From positions 1 to 21,244 of the forward strand of contig CAYIFC010000007.1 of the NCBI GenBank assembly GCA_964362645.1: DNA of 21,244 bases, written 5' to 3'. Positions 1-6,685 of this stretch are shown here, one piece after another. Origin of the DNA: CAYIFC01 sp964362645. Lineage in GTDB: Bacteria; Patescibacteriota; Minisyncoccia; Phycocordibacterales; JACOZG01. Numbering within the stretch: position 1 is the stretch's first letter; each line of letters opens with the position of its first letter. Made by a program: the position numbers and the translations under genes. The notes beneath the pieces are model-generated. The model made no database searches and was not told the origin of the DNA. It saw only the letters and a program-made list of their open reading frames with translations.

Positions 1-94
1 AATCCAATCATAGATTTTCATTCTACAAGTGTTCGGATTCAAAGGTAAATTCACATACAAAAACCGAGACCTTTTACAAAGAAAGAGGTGGTCA

Positions 95-445
95 GTGCCT
101 AAAAAGACTCGCAAAATAGAACCGCCAGAATTAAGCGAGAAAGAAGTTGAAAAAATCGCAGATCAGCTACCCGCAATCTTAAACTCTCCTCTCCCAATCG
201 CCTTATCGGACGAAAAGCCTTACTGTCGTTTACACGACGACCACGACGGCACTTTTGTGGGCGAGCTCTCCGTTAGCCTAAGCAGAGATGGTGATGTTTG
301 GATCTCCACATCACCTGGCCACACCTTACGTTTTCGAATGCCAATGATTAGCGGCGGGATGAGTCCACACACCTTCAACGCTCTTCGTGTGCTGGCCTTG
401 GCGATTGAATTGGATAATGAATACCACCCGATTTCAAAACCTTGA
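95..445 (+). CDS. Conserved hypothetical protein (CPR-type small family)
   Basis: A 116-residue protein of unknown function. I prefer the GTG at 95 because AAAGAGGTG lies just upstream; the frame stays open to a GTG at 29, which would add 22 basic residues. The N-terminus is charged and helical (PPELSEKEVEKIADQLP). The C-terminal half carries the pattern YCRLHDDHDGTF, DGDVWIS, LRFRMP, GGGMSPHTFNALRVLALAI. From memory this pattern recurs in hypothetical proteins of Patescibacteria genomes; no biochemical role is known to me. It has no membrane segment or signal peptide, so it is probably cytoplasmic. The next small ORF starts 24 nt downstream on the same strand and may be co-transcribed. Confidence 0.7.
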   Translation: MPKKTRKIEPPELSEKEVEKIADQLPAILNSPLPIALSDEKPYCRLHDDHDGTFVGELSVSLSRDGDVWISTSPGHTLRFRMPMISGGMSPHTFNALRVLALAIELDNEYHPISKP

Positions 446-469
446 CCTATTTTAACTAGGGAGAAAACC

Positions 470-622
470 ATGGCAATGACCCAGAAACCAATCACTACCG
501 ACGGCGCATGTATCGACATTGGAGCAACGGCCAAGGAGGCTAGAAAGAAAGTTGATGTTGATGAGACCGGCACCCCAATTCATGTTTGTGGGTTGGTCTC
601 CCATAGAGATTGTCCTGCTTAA
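470..622 (+). CDS. Small Cys-containing hypothetical protein (50 aa)
   Basis: A 50-codon ORF from ATG 470 to TAA 622, with AGGGAGAA 5-10 nt upstream as ribosome binding site. The product begins MAMTQKPITTDG and ends HVCGLVSHRDCPA. It has three cysteines (residues 14, 40, 48), the last two eight residues apart, and no hydrophobic segment. It lies 24 nt after the preceding gene and before a clear intrinsic terminator at 706-738, which supports expression as the last gene of a two-gene unit. I do not recognise a family. It could be a spurious ORF, but the RBS, spacing and terminator argue for a real gene. Confidence 0.5.
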   Translation: MAMTQKPITTDGACIDIGATAKEARKKVDVDETGTPIHVCGLVSHRDCPA

Positions 623-705
623 CTTGCGTTAGCGAGAACTGCGCCGCCTGTTTTGCTAGTATTCTCTGAAACTCTTCGCCACTCGCGCATAGAGAGTGTT
701 GACAC

Positions 706-738
706 AAGGGCGACCAGCTAATGGCCGCCCTTTTCTTT
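706..738 (+). terminator. Intrinsic terminator
   Basis: The arms AAGGGCG (706-712) and CGCCCTT (726-732) pair, with partial inner ACC/GGC pairing, and are followed by TTTTCTTTT. It ends the short two-gene unit to its left. The stem resembles the minus-strand terminator at 20293-20326. Confidence 0.8.
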
Positions 739-966
739 TATATAGTGCACTCAAGGGTGGAGTAAAAGGATGGGATATAGATTGTGGTATCATTTAATCG
801 CTCGAAAACAGTTCTAACGTCCCCACTGTTCGACCCACTTTGTTCCTAGTTATCTAGGAACCTTGCAATCAAAATGAAGTTGTGTTAGTAATATTGCCCT
901 GATCGCCTGTTCTGGATTGGAATCTGGAGGCGATTAGATTTGTTCTTTTCCAAGGAGGAAGTTGGC
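739..966 (+). other. Intergenic leader of the PEP-CTERM gene
   Basis: No convincing gene between the terminator and the PEP-CTERM ORF; the gene-free stretch from 623 totals about 340 nt. It holds a perfect inverted repeat (GTTCCTAG, 4-nt loop, CTAGGAAC; 842-861), a weak promoter-like pair (TTGCAA at 863-868, TAGTAA at 886-891, 17-nt spacer), and the Shine-Dalgarno AAGGAGGA at about 952-959. A 15-codon ORF from the ATG at about 771 has poor RBS spacing and is not called. Confidence 0.4.
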
Positions 967-1644
967 ATGAAACGAATTGGCGCGGTGTTCTTGGTAGCCA
1001 GGATTATTGTCTTCGGCCTAACACCAGCGGCGTACGCTGGACCGGTGGTAACGGCGGGTGGCGATCCGGATTCGGGCGGAGGTGGTGGAGGTGGTATCAA
1101 CTTACGGCACACAATCTGGGCCGACGGCGGCGAAAGCGACAACTTTGACGCCTGGACAAGCCACGACTCGAAGTGGACCATCGTCACTTCCAACTCGGCG
1201 GCCCACGATGGCCTCCGCGGGGCCGACATCACCGGCGACACAATGCCCGACAGCGATGTGCTCCTCCTCCAATTGCCAACACTGGGGCAAGAAAATATTG
1301 AGCTCGAGTACTGGTGGAAGGTGCGCAGTGGGCTGGAAGATACCGACCAAGTGGTGAGCGAGTGGCGGCCCAATGCCAATACCAACTGGATTGTGCTCGA
1401 CACTCACTCCAACCAACCCGCTGGTGATTGGGTGCGCTTCGCTACTAATCTACCAACGGAAGCTAACGATAACCCCAATTTTGAATTTAGAATCGTTGCT
1501 GACCTTGGGAGTACTGGCGATCGCATGGCCTTCGACAGTTTCGCGCTGTCGGGTAATGCCGTCCAAGTACCAGAACCGGCCACACTCGCCTTACTGGGCC
1601 TTGGCCTTGGGGGGATAACTTTGGTCCGACGCAGGAGTCGGTAA
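967..1644 (+). CDS. Secreted PEP-CTERM sorting-domain protein
   Basis: A 225-residue exported protein. ATG 967 is preceded by AAGGAGGA at ideal spacing, so I reject the longer frame from 940. The N-terminus is a typical signal peptide (MKRIGAVFLVARIIVFGLTP) with likely cleavage after AYA. A glycine-rich linker (DSGGGGGGG) follows, then a beta-rich domain of about 150 residues, possibly a jelly-roll (WTIVTSNSAAHDGLRGADI; IELEYWWKV; FEFRIVADLGS). The C-terminus is a textbook PEP-CTERM tripartite tail: VPEP motif, hydrophobic helix (LALLGLGLGGITLV) and RRRSR. In known systems exosortase cleaves this tail and links the protein to the surface or exopolysaccharide. No exosortase gene lies in the window. 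The ligand of the beta domain is unknown. The gene is a single unit with its own terminator. Confidence 0.85.
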   Translation: MKRIGAVFLVARIIVFGLTPAAYAGPVVTAGGDPDSGGGGGGGINLRHTIWADGGESDNFDAWTSHDSKWTIVTSNSAAHDGLRGADITGDTMPDSDVLLLQLPTLGQENIELEYWWKVRSGLEDTDQVVSEWRPNANTNWIVLDTHSNQPAGDWVRFATNLPTEANDNPNFEFRIVADLGSTGDRMAFDSFALSGNAVQVPEPATLALLGLGLGGITLVRRRSR

Positions 1645-1670
1645 TCCAAGTCGAGAAAAAGGGGGCTTAC

Positions 1671-1707
1671 AGCCTCGCAGTAGTTTAACTACTGCGAGGC
1701 TTTTATT
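1671..1707 (+). terminator. Strong intrinsic terminator
   Basis: A perfect 13-bp stem, AGCCTCGCAGTAG (1671-1683) with CTACTGCGAGGCT (1689-1701) around a TTTAA loop, followed by TTTA. It ends the PEP-CTERM transcript. Confidence 0.92.
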
Positions 1708-1772
1708 TACCCAAAAACCTATTTGTGATAAATTTAATCTAGATAGTTTTTAATTAAAGAAAGGAGGATGTT

Positions 1773-1946
1773 ATGAGTGGAGAAGTCAGAGACCTTGATA
1801 ATTGGTCACAAAGACAACGGGCTTCGTATCCGCACACTGACTGTCCAGAACCATATATTAGATTTATGATCGGCTTTTTCCCCTTGAACCACCTTGGTCA
1901 ACCAATTTGCGTAGTAACATACGAAACCACTGACGAATACGAGTAA
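1773..1946 (+). CDS. Small hypothetical protein (57 aa)
   Basis: A 57-codon ORF with a strong Shine-Dalgarno (AAGGAGG at 1761-1767) five nucleotides before ATG 1773, and an intrinsic terminator starting four nucleotides after its stop. The product begins MSGEVRDLDNWSQRQRASYP, contains two cysteines (residues 24 and 46) and a short hydrophobic patch (FMIGFFPLNHLG), and ends in an acidic tail (YETTDEYE). I do not recognise the family. The RBS, ORF and terminator form a compact self-contained cassette, like several other small genes in this window, so I regard it as real. Confidence 0.6.
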   Translation: MSGEVRDLDNWSQRQRASYPHTDCPEPYIRFMIGFFPLNHLGQPICVVTYETTDEYE

Positions 1947-1950
1947 GAAC

Positions 1951-1978
1951 AAGAACTCCGGCGCGGGGTTCTTTTTTG
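1951..1978 (+). terminator. Intrinsic terminator
   Basis: AAGAACTCC pairs with GGGGTTCTT (one G-U pair) around a short GGCGC-type loop and runs into TTTTTT. It lies directly behind the 57-residue ORF. Confidence 0.8.
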
Positions 1979-2059
1979 CGGTCCGAAGCTCTTTTGTTAT
2001 TTAATAACTTTATGCTAGTTTAATTCTGGATCAAGTTCTTACTAAGAAAGGAGGCTGAA

Positions 2060-2683
2060 ATGACTAACTTACAGGCGACCAGAATATTGTACGATTTCTT
2101 AACCCAAAGCACCCCGATTGATAGACTGCCTCAATCCGATGCAATTTTTGTTTTTGGTCATAATGATTACCGAGTAGCCGATCAAGCAGCCAAACTCTAC
2201 CACTTAGGCAAGGCGCCTAAAATTATCGTCACCGGCGGGATTGGGCCAAGGACAAAACTCCCCGTCGGTTACGAAACGGAAGCACAATATTATGCGGCAA
2301 CGCTAGCAATCAAGAGTGTTCCCCAGAACGCCGTGATACTTGAAGACCAATCAACCAACACTCTCCAAAACGTACAATTTGGAATCTCGGTTGCTAAGCT
2401 GGCTGGACTCAAACCATGCTGTTTGATTGCCATCGCTATGCCACCACTCTTAAGGCGAAGTATCGCGACTATCAGACAGCAGTACCCCAAAATAAAAGTT
2501 GTGGGTAGTACCTTCAACTTAGTAATGGGCGATTACTTACTAACCGAACGCAAGATCGCTCGTTTGCGAGGCGAAGTGGAGCGATTAATCCGCTACGCAG
2601 AACAGGGCGACATTGCCCCCACGGTGATTCCAGACGAAGTATTAGAGGCCTACAAGCACCTTAAATGCTTTGGGGCATCTTAA
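2060..2683 (+). CDS. YdcF/ElyC-like DUF218 domain protein
   Basis: A 207-residue protein of the DUF218 (YdcF/SanA/ElyC) superfamily. ATG 2060 follows AAAGGAGGCTGAA, a strong Shine-Dalgarno. Family signs are the first strand DAIFVFGHND (about residues 27-36), an Arg/Ala/Leu/Tyr/Gly helix (RVADQAAKLYHLGKAPK), IIVTGGIGPRT with the glycine loop, ETEAQYYAATLA, and ILEDQSTNTLQNVQFG, the acidic/Asn segment typical of the fold. Unlike SanA or ElyC there is no N-terminal membrane helix, so it is probably cytoplasmic, as YdcF is. The biochemical role of the family is poorly defined; links to envelope metabolism and nucleotide-like ligands have been suggested. It appears to be a single-gene unit ending at the terminator at 2692. 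Confidence 0.82.
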   Translation: MTNLQATRILYDFLTQSTPIDRLPQSDAIFVFGHNDYRVADQAAKLYHLGKAPKIIVTGGIGPRTKLPVGYETEAQYYAATLAIKSVPQNAVILEDQSTNTLQNVQFGISVAKLAGLKPCCLIAIAMPPLLRRSIATIRQQYPKIKVVGSTFNLVMGDYLLTERKIARLRGEVERLIRYAEQGDIAPTVIPDEVLEAYKHLKCFGAS

Positions 2684-2691
2684 AGCTCTTT

Positions 2692-2726
2692 GGCCCCCGC
2701 GGATTCTTCCGCCTTGGGGCCTTTTT
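2692..2726 (+). terminator. Intrinsic terminator
   Basis: An extended hairpin: outer stem GGCCCC/GGGGCC and inner stem GCGGA/TCCGC, followed by TTTTT. It ends the DUF218 transcript and immediately precedes the -10 box of the next gene. Confidence 0.85.
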
Positions 2727-2731
2727 CTTGC

Positions 2732-2737
2732 TACAAT
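2732..2737 (+). promoter_or_regulatory. -10 box for a leaderless transcript
   Basis: TACAAT is followed by exactly six nucleotides (AATAAA) and then ATG 2744, which puts the expected start of transcription on the start codon itself. No Shine-Dalgarno is present. The -35 zone falls in the terminator hairpin and is not consensus. Confidence 0.45.
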
Positions 2738-2743
2738 AATAAA

Positions 2744-3064
2744 ATGTTTTGGATTATCCCGTTGGCGATTTTAGTTTTCTTTGAATTTTTAGCCGACATT
2801 TTTGCTAAGGAATGGTCGCTCCGCAATTACCCTTGGTGGTTGGCGACCCTTGCCCTCATCTCCTACCTTCTCGCTAATACTTCTTGGCTTTATGCTCTCC
2901 GGTCAGGCGCTGGTTTGGCACGCGGCGCCATCGTCTTCTCGGTTTCTTCCGCAATCCTAGCTACCCTCGTCGGTATCCTTTTTTATAAAGAAGAACTGTC
3001 ACACACTCAAATTATCGGCTCGATTTTAGGCATTCTTGCCCTTGTTCTCATTTTCTGGGAATAA
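2744..3064 (+). CDS. SMR/EamA-like small multidrug-resistance-type membrane protein
   Basis: A 106-residue integral membrane protein with four predicted helices (about residues 3-20, 31-50, 57-78, 86-104), the size and topology of small multidrug resistance (EmrE-type) transporters. A glutamate at residue 14 in the first helix (LVFFEFLADIFAKEWS) sits where EmrE has its essential proton/substrate-coupling Glu14. SMR-like features further on are ANTSWLYALRSGAGLARGAIVFSV and a conserved-looking FYKEELS before the last helix. I chose ATG 2744, because upstream codons run through the terminator of the preceding gene and would give a non-membrane leader. Substrate is unknown; it could equally be a half-size EamA-like or undecaprenyl-phosphate sugar flippase-like subunit. 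Confidence 0.75.
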   Translation: MFWIIPLAILVFFEFLADIFAKEWSLRNYPWWLATLALISYLLANTSWLYALRSGAGLARGAIVFSVSSAILATLVGILFYKEELSHTQIIGSILGILALVLIFWE

Positions 3065-3121
3065 TCTATTAATTATCTTTTTTATAATAACATTTTAACG
3101 ACCGTTATTTTGTTGTTATGT

Positions 3122-3697
3122 TTATTTAAGGCCAAAATCTTGACGTAACTTTTGGTCATATTCCAAATAATCGACCGTCATGTAAAGCAGGTGCCGCCCC
3201 AATTCATATGAAGACTTGAGGAGATCAATCAATTCTTCACAATCATAGGGATAAATCCAAACACTATTTTGGAGTTTTTTGAAACCAAAATTTATTAATT
3301 CTTGACGCATATTATCCCTATCCCCTCGCTTGTATTCTTTGATATCGAAAGCCACCACACGCCACTTTCCATCCCAACGCTTTGGTTTGTTTATTTTTAT
3401 ATCCCCAATCCGGTATTTATTTAATTCTCTCGTTCCATGATCTGTAATACTTAAATAACTCTTGCCAGATTTTGTTTTCTTGAACTCTAATAATCCCTTA
3501 CTGATTAGTTTTTTAATAACGGTTTTTGTGTAATAACGCTGTTGGTGAGGATATTTTTTATAAACGATCGCCACCGCTCCAAGAGCTTGAAGAATCATTG
3601 GTGCGGCAAGCGCTAAGGTAATAATCCCGCCAGCGGCAACTATCTCTAAAGCCATTTTGGCTATAAGATGTTTCTGGCCCTTTTTCTTTTCTGCCAT
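3122..3697 (-). CDS. Membrane-anchored winged-helix protein with PaaX/Cas2-like domain
   Basis: A 191-residue protein. A lysine-rich N-terminus leads into a hydrophobic segment (about residues 18-46, AAGGIITLALAAPMILQALG). A winged-helix-like region follows (about 52-95: YYTKTVIKKLISKGLLEF, LSITDHGTRELNKY). The C-terminal domain (about 110-182) resembles the Cas2-like ferredoxin fold of PaaX regulators: KWRVVAFDI, RDNMRQELINFGFKKLQNSVWIYP, LLYMTVDYLE. Such genes are often auto-annotated as Cas2 in Patescibacteria, but there is no CRISPR array or cas1 here and the wHTH fusion fits PaaX better. It is probably a membrane-tethered DNA-binding regulator, ligand unknown. It has no Shine-Dalgarno; TATTAT (3704-3709) lies exactly six nucleotides before the ATG, suggesting a leaderless transcript. 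Confidence 0.7.
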   Translation of the reverse strand: MAEKKKGQKHLIAKMALEIVAAGGIITLALAAPMILQALGAVAIVYKKYPHQQRYYTKTVIKKLISKGLLEFKKTKSGKSYLSITDHGTRELNKYRIGDIKINKPKRWDGKWRVVAFDIKEYKRGDRDNMRQELINFGFKKLQNSVWIYPYDCEELIDLLKSSYELGRHLLYMTVDYLEYDQKLRQDFGLK

Positions 3698-3754
3698 AAA
3701 TACATAATAACATCCTAACGATCGATGGAATAGTATTATCTAGGTATTTATTTC

Positions 3755-4306
3755 TTACTTGTAACTTGGCGCTTCTTCTTTTGCGCCGGCGCGGTGATTG
3801 GCGAGACGCGCTAGGGCGTACAGAAGAGACGAGAGACGGTTGAGGTAAGCGAGGCTTGAGGCACCAAGTTTAATCTTACCTTCTTCGTTTACCTGCACCA
3901 CGCGGCGCTCAGCGCGGCGCGAGAGAGTTCGGGCACAATCCAGGATCGCGCCTTCTTCCGTAGCGCCGGGGATAAAAAAGGATTTAATTGGCGGGAGTTC
4001 GCGTTCGGCGGCGTCAATCTCCATTTCCATTGCCGTTACTTTCTCAGGCGCGATAGTTTTACCTTCGGCCCCCGCCACCTCGGCTTGGACAATGAAAAGA
4101 TTTTGCTGAACCTCAAAAAGAACCGCTGGCAAGGTCTCGCCTTGGGGCATCTTTAAGGCGAGACCTTTAGCTCGGCAGAGGCCGAGCCAAGAATTGAGTT
4201 CATCGAGTGTGCCGAGTGCCTCGGCGACCGCCGAACTCTTAGAAAGTCTTTGGTTGCAATGGAGCGTCTTGGTCGTCCCCCCATCTCCCTTGCGGGTATA
4301 AAGCAT
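3755..4306 (-). CDS. pduO: ATP:cob(I)alamin adenosyltransferase, PduO type
   Basis: A 183-residue PduO/MMAB-type adenosyltransferase, which transfers the adenosyl group of ATP to cob(I)alamin to make coenzyme B12. Visible motifs are the N-terminal ATP-binding segment YTRKGDGGTT (residues 3-12), ALGTLDELNSWLG (30-42), the signature FIPGATEEGAILDCARTLSRRAERRV (111-136; the core Arg/Glu residues are present), and YLNRLSSLLYALAR (154-167). The length is normal for the family. Its ATG is four nucleotides after the pilin stop, so it is the last gene of the pilus operon and probably translationally coupled. No B12-dependent enzyme is visible nearby, so the reason for this placement is unclear. Confidence 0.9.
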   Translation of the reverse strand: MLYTRKGDGGTTKTLHCNQRLSKSSAVAEALGTLDELNSWLGLCRAKGLALKMPQGETLPAVLFEVQQNLFIVQAEVAGAEGKTIAPEKVTAMEMEIDAAERELPPIKSFFIPGATEEGAILDCARTLSRRAERRVVQVNEEGKIKLGASSLAYLNRLSSLLYALARLANHRAGAKEEAPSYK

Positions 4307-4310
4307 TTAC

Positions 4311-4805
4311 CTAGCGATTAACGGTAATCGTGTCGCCGCCTTCGGCGTCACAAGCACCAACTGTGAGCGAGCCGTTGCCGTTCTTGATTAGGTAATAGCC
4401 GGTTATGTCGTCATCCCAGGATGTAGCACCAGCACCCTCGGGGCTGACTGGGATACGAGCCAGATAACCCTGCGTTGCTAACTCTGTCAGATCAACAAAA
4501 CGAGAAGAAGAAGTAGCAGTACAATCTGTAGCATCAGCCGGGTTACCGCCTAAACCTACGGCATAAACTGTACCCGTCTCGGTAATACTATCAATCCCAC
4601 TTAAATAATTACCCCCATTATCAACCTGATCAACTTTAATGGCTGAAAGAATAGCGGTGGCGTCGGTCCAACGAGCCGAATTACGAGCATCTTGAAAACG
4701 AGTCAACGGATCAAGCGACACAAATACTACGCCAGCCAAAATAGCGATGATCGCGATCACAATCAAAAGTTCAATTAAAGTGAAGCCCTTATTATTTTTT
4801 TTCAT
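4311..4805 (-). CDS. pilA: Type IV pilin, candidate major subunit
   Basis: A 164-residue prepilin. The start is set at ATG 4805 because it gives a class III leader MKKNNKG cut before FTLIELLIVIAIIAILAG, with Glu at mature position 5; the longer frame from 4847 runs into the pilM gene. The N-terminal hydrophobic helix forms the pilus core after PilD cleavage. The C-terminal half is a small globular domain with Cys at about 108 and 156 that may form the terminal D-loop disulfide (DATDCTATSS, VGACDAEGG). It is the last of five prepilin-like genes and the most regular, so I infer the major pilin. It lacks a Shine-Dalgarno; AATAAT six nucleotides before ATG could be an internal leaderless promoter. 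Confidence 0.88.
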   Translation of the reverse strand: MKKNNKGFTLIELLIVIAIIAILAGVVFVSLDPLTRFQDARNSARWTDATAILSAIKVDQVDNGGNYLSGIDSITETGTVYAVGLGGNPADATDCTATSSSRFVDLTELATQGYLARIPVSPEGAGATSWDDDITGYYLIKNGNGSLTVGACDAEGGDTITVNR

Positions 4806-4824
4806 ATTAAAATTATTTATTTTA

Positions 4825-6297
4825 TTAATTAGATGTAGAAGTCGCATATTGACTACTGATCCAACCCGCCTCAGCGGGCAAGCCTAAGTTAATTCTATAC
4901 CAACCGCTCTTCTCCTCCAAGAGTGGATAAACCTCACCGGGATAAACTTTGAGCAAAACCGAAGAGGCAGTTGAGGGTTCTGATCTTACATTAAGCCAAC
5001 CAGTGGGCGTATCGGTAATCTTGATCGAGACGGTGGTAGTACCAGTTTGAACTTGGTTGGTAATGGTCGGCGAAAGATTAGAAACGGGTATCGCCTCCAA
5101 CGCCGCGCGCCGACTAGCTTGCTCCTTCTCTTCGCTCGCCGAACGAGAGTTAAAAGCCCAAGCAATCATCACCGAACCAATAATCAAAATCGCGACTAAC
5201 ACCGAAAGGGCGCGATTTTCTTTCAGCCATTTAATAAATCTTTCCGCCGGGCGCGGTGGCAAAACGCCGTGGGGCAAATCCGGCTCAAGCCTTATGGCCC
5301 CCTCACTCCACGGTCGACCTAAACCACGGAGGGCTAGTCCAACTGCCCCCAAATAAATTATTGACTCCCCCTCCTGACCCCAGGCCGAACGCCCGAGAGC
5401 TGTCGGTCGCTCAAGATTGGTTGAAAAATATTCTGCCAAGCCGGGCAAAAACGAACCACCGCCTACCAGTGCCACCGCCCCCACCGTTACATTTTGACTG
5501 GTTTGATAAAAATTAATAGTTTTAAGCACTTCGTCTTTAAGTGGCTCAATTGCCTTGAGCAACGGATTAAAAATTTTGTTCTCCGGGTCGCTTAAGCCCA
5601 CACGCCGCTTTTCGGCCTCCGCCTCATCGGCCGTCAACTCAAGCTCACTTACCAAAGCCGTGGTCAGAGTATCGCTAGCCACACTAATTAAGCGAGAATA
5701 ACGCAAACCGGCGGAGTCAAAAATGGCTAAAGTGCTAGTGGTTGAACCAAGATCAAGTAGGGCAATTGGTGAGCTAATATTGCCTTCCGGATAAAGACTA
5801 CGGAAAATGGCGAGTGAGCCCGTATCAAAAGTTATCTTGATTCCGAGAAATAAAAAGAAGTCGCGCCACTCGGCCAAAAGTGTTCGACTGGTTCCAATAA
5901 TTAAATACTCATTATCGACGAGATGGTGGTAACCAATTAATAAATCTATTTCATCAATGGGGATATGGGTTCGGGCTTCGTTCCAAAGCAAATCGGCCAG
6001 CGAATGATCCATCGTGTTTCCAATGGTCGCAAAATGAGTGTAAACCTGAGACTCGGGTAAACCAAAAACAGCCGAGTTAGCTTTTATCGGCGAGGGCTTA
6101 GCTCCGACCAAAGCCTTTTTAACCGCCGTGGCAAGAGTGGCGCGGTTCTTAACTCGACCGTGCTCAATGGCACCGGCCGGAATCACGGAACTGCCACGGT
6201 CAATCAATATCGCCCCCGACTTGGGGGCCGAGCCCATTTTAACCACCTCAATCGTACGATCAGAGATGTCGATACCAACTGAATTTAATCTTGCCAT
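4825..6297 (-). CDS. pilM: PilM-like ATPase-fold protein fused to TM helix and SH3b domain
   Basis: A 490-residue protein. Residues 1-330 are PilM, the actin/FtsA-fold assembly protein on the cytoplasmic side of the type IV pilus machine (VGIDISDRTIEVVKM at the start; phosphate-2-like LLDLGSTTSTLAIF at 180-193; adenosine-site VGGGSFLPGL at 278-287). After a linker with a PilN-like flavour (IRLEPDLPHGVLPP, 335-348) comes one membrane helix (about 364-382). A C-terminal domain follows (about 424-486, TPTGWLNVRSEPSTASSVLL, GEVYPLLEEKSGWYRI, AGWISSQYA) that reads as a bacterial SH3 domain, predicted outside the membrane. Normal PilM is about 350 residues and soluble, contacting a separate PilN. 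No pilN or pilO gene is in the window, so this fusion may replace part of PilN. The start overlaps the upstream gene by 13 nt. Confidence 0.85.
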   Translation of the reverse strand: MARLNSVGIDISDRTIEVVKMGSAPKSGAILIDRGSSVIPAGAIEHGRVKNRATLATAVKKALVGAKPSPIKANSAVFGLPESQVYTHFATIGNTMDHSLADLLWNEARTHIPIDEIDLLIGYHHLVDNEYLIIGTSRTLLAEWRDFFLFLGIKITFDTGSLAIFRSLYPEGNISSPIALLDLGSTTSTLAIFDSAGLRYSRLISVASDTLTTALVSELELTADEAEAEKRRVGLSDPENKIFNPLLKAIEPLKDEVLKTINFYQTSQNVTVGAVALVGGGSFLPGLAEYFSTNLERPTALGRSAWGQEGESIIYLGAVGLALRGLGRPWSEGAIRLEPDLPHGVLPPRPAERFIKWLKENRALSVLVAILIIGSVMIAWAFNSRSASEEKEQASRRAALEAIPVSNLSPTITNQVQTGTTTVSIKITDTPTGWLNVRSEPSTASSVLLKVYPGEVYPLLEEKSGWYRINLGLPAEAGWISSQYATSTSN

Positions 6298-6683
6298 GTG
6301 TTTATAACTACTGTGTTTGGGCCAACTGTTACCGTGGCAGTAAGATTTAAAGTATACTCTCCGATTGTCGCTTCCGCATTAACTGTGCGATTGGTCGGGG
6401 TAGTCGTTGTGACTGTAATTATACACGAACCAGCAGAATTCGGACTGGTAAAGTTCTCGCCCGAATAGGCACTATTACGACGCAATTGCCCTAGAGCTTG
6501 GTCCAAACAACCTTCAGCCATGGCCCGCGCTTCTTGACCGCGACTCGCCACAAAAGCACCCTCAAGCTGGCCGAGTCCCAACAAGGAAGCGTTGAGGGCC
6601 ATGATCAAAGCCGCGGCGGCTAAGATAACTACAACCACCAAAGCCATAAATCCACCTTCTTTAGTTTTATTTTTTTTAAACAT
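6285..6683 (-). CDS. PilX/GspK-like minor pseudopilin
   Basis: A 132-residue minor pilin-like protein. The leader MFKKNKTKEGG precedes FMALVVVVILAAAALIMALN, a prepilin-type helix that lacks the usual Glu at mature position 5. This is a hallmark of tip pseudopilins such as GspK, and PilX-like proteins in these genomes share it. RGQEARAMAEGCLDQALGQLR follows, the helix extension that PilX-like proteins typically have. The rest is Thr/Asn-rich and beta-like (IITVTTTTPTNRTVNAEATIG). Cys residues at about 58 and 87 could pair. It sits two nucleotides after the PilW-like gene and overlaps pilM by 13 nt, so it is translated from the same message. Probable role: priming or capping the pilus. Confidence 0.75.
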   Translation of the reverse strand: MFKKNKTKEGGFMALVVVVILAAAALIMALNASLLGLGQLEGAFVASRGQEARAMAEGCLDQALGQLRRNSAYSGENFTSPNSAGSCIITVTTTTPTNRTVNAEATIGEYTLNLTATVTVGPNTVVINTWQD

Positions 6684-6685
6684 GA

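Noticed and set aside
940..966. Upstream start for the PEP-CTERM protein
   Set aside because: It would place the Shine-Dalgarno inside the coding region and put nine charged residues before the signal peptide.
885..1416. Long minus-strand ORFs opposite the PEP-CTERM gene
   Set aside because: Shadow frames of a GC-rich gene; no RBS and biased, low-complexity Ser/Pro composition.
3065..3121. Bidirectional terminator between the convergent SMR-like and Cas2-like genes
   Set aside because: AATAAC/GTTATT can pair but the stem is short and AT-rich; too weak to call.
3122..3697. Cas2 and therefore a CRISPR locus
   Set aside because: No repeat-spacer array or other cas gene is present, and the winged-helix N-terminal part fits PaaX-like proteins.
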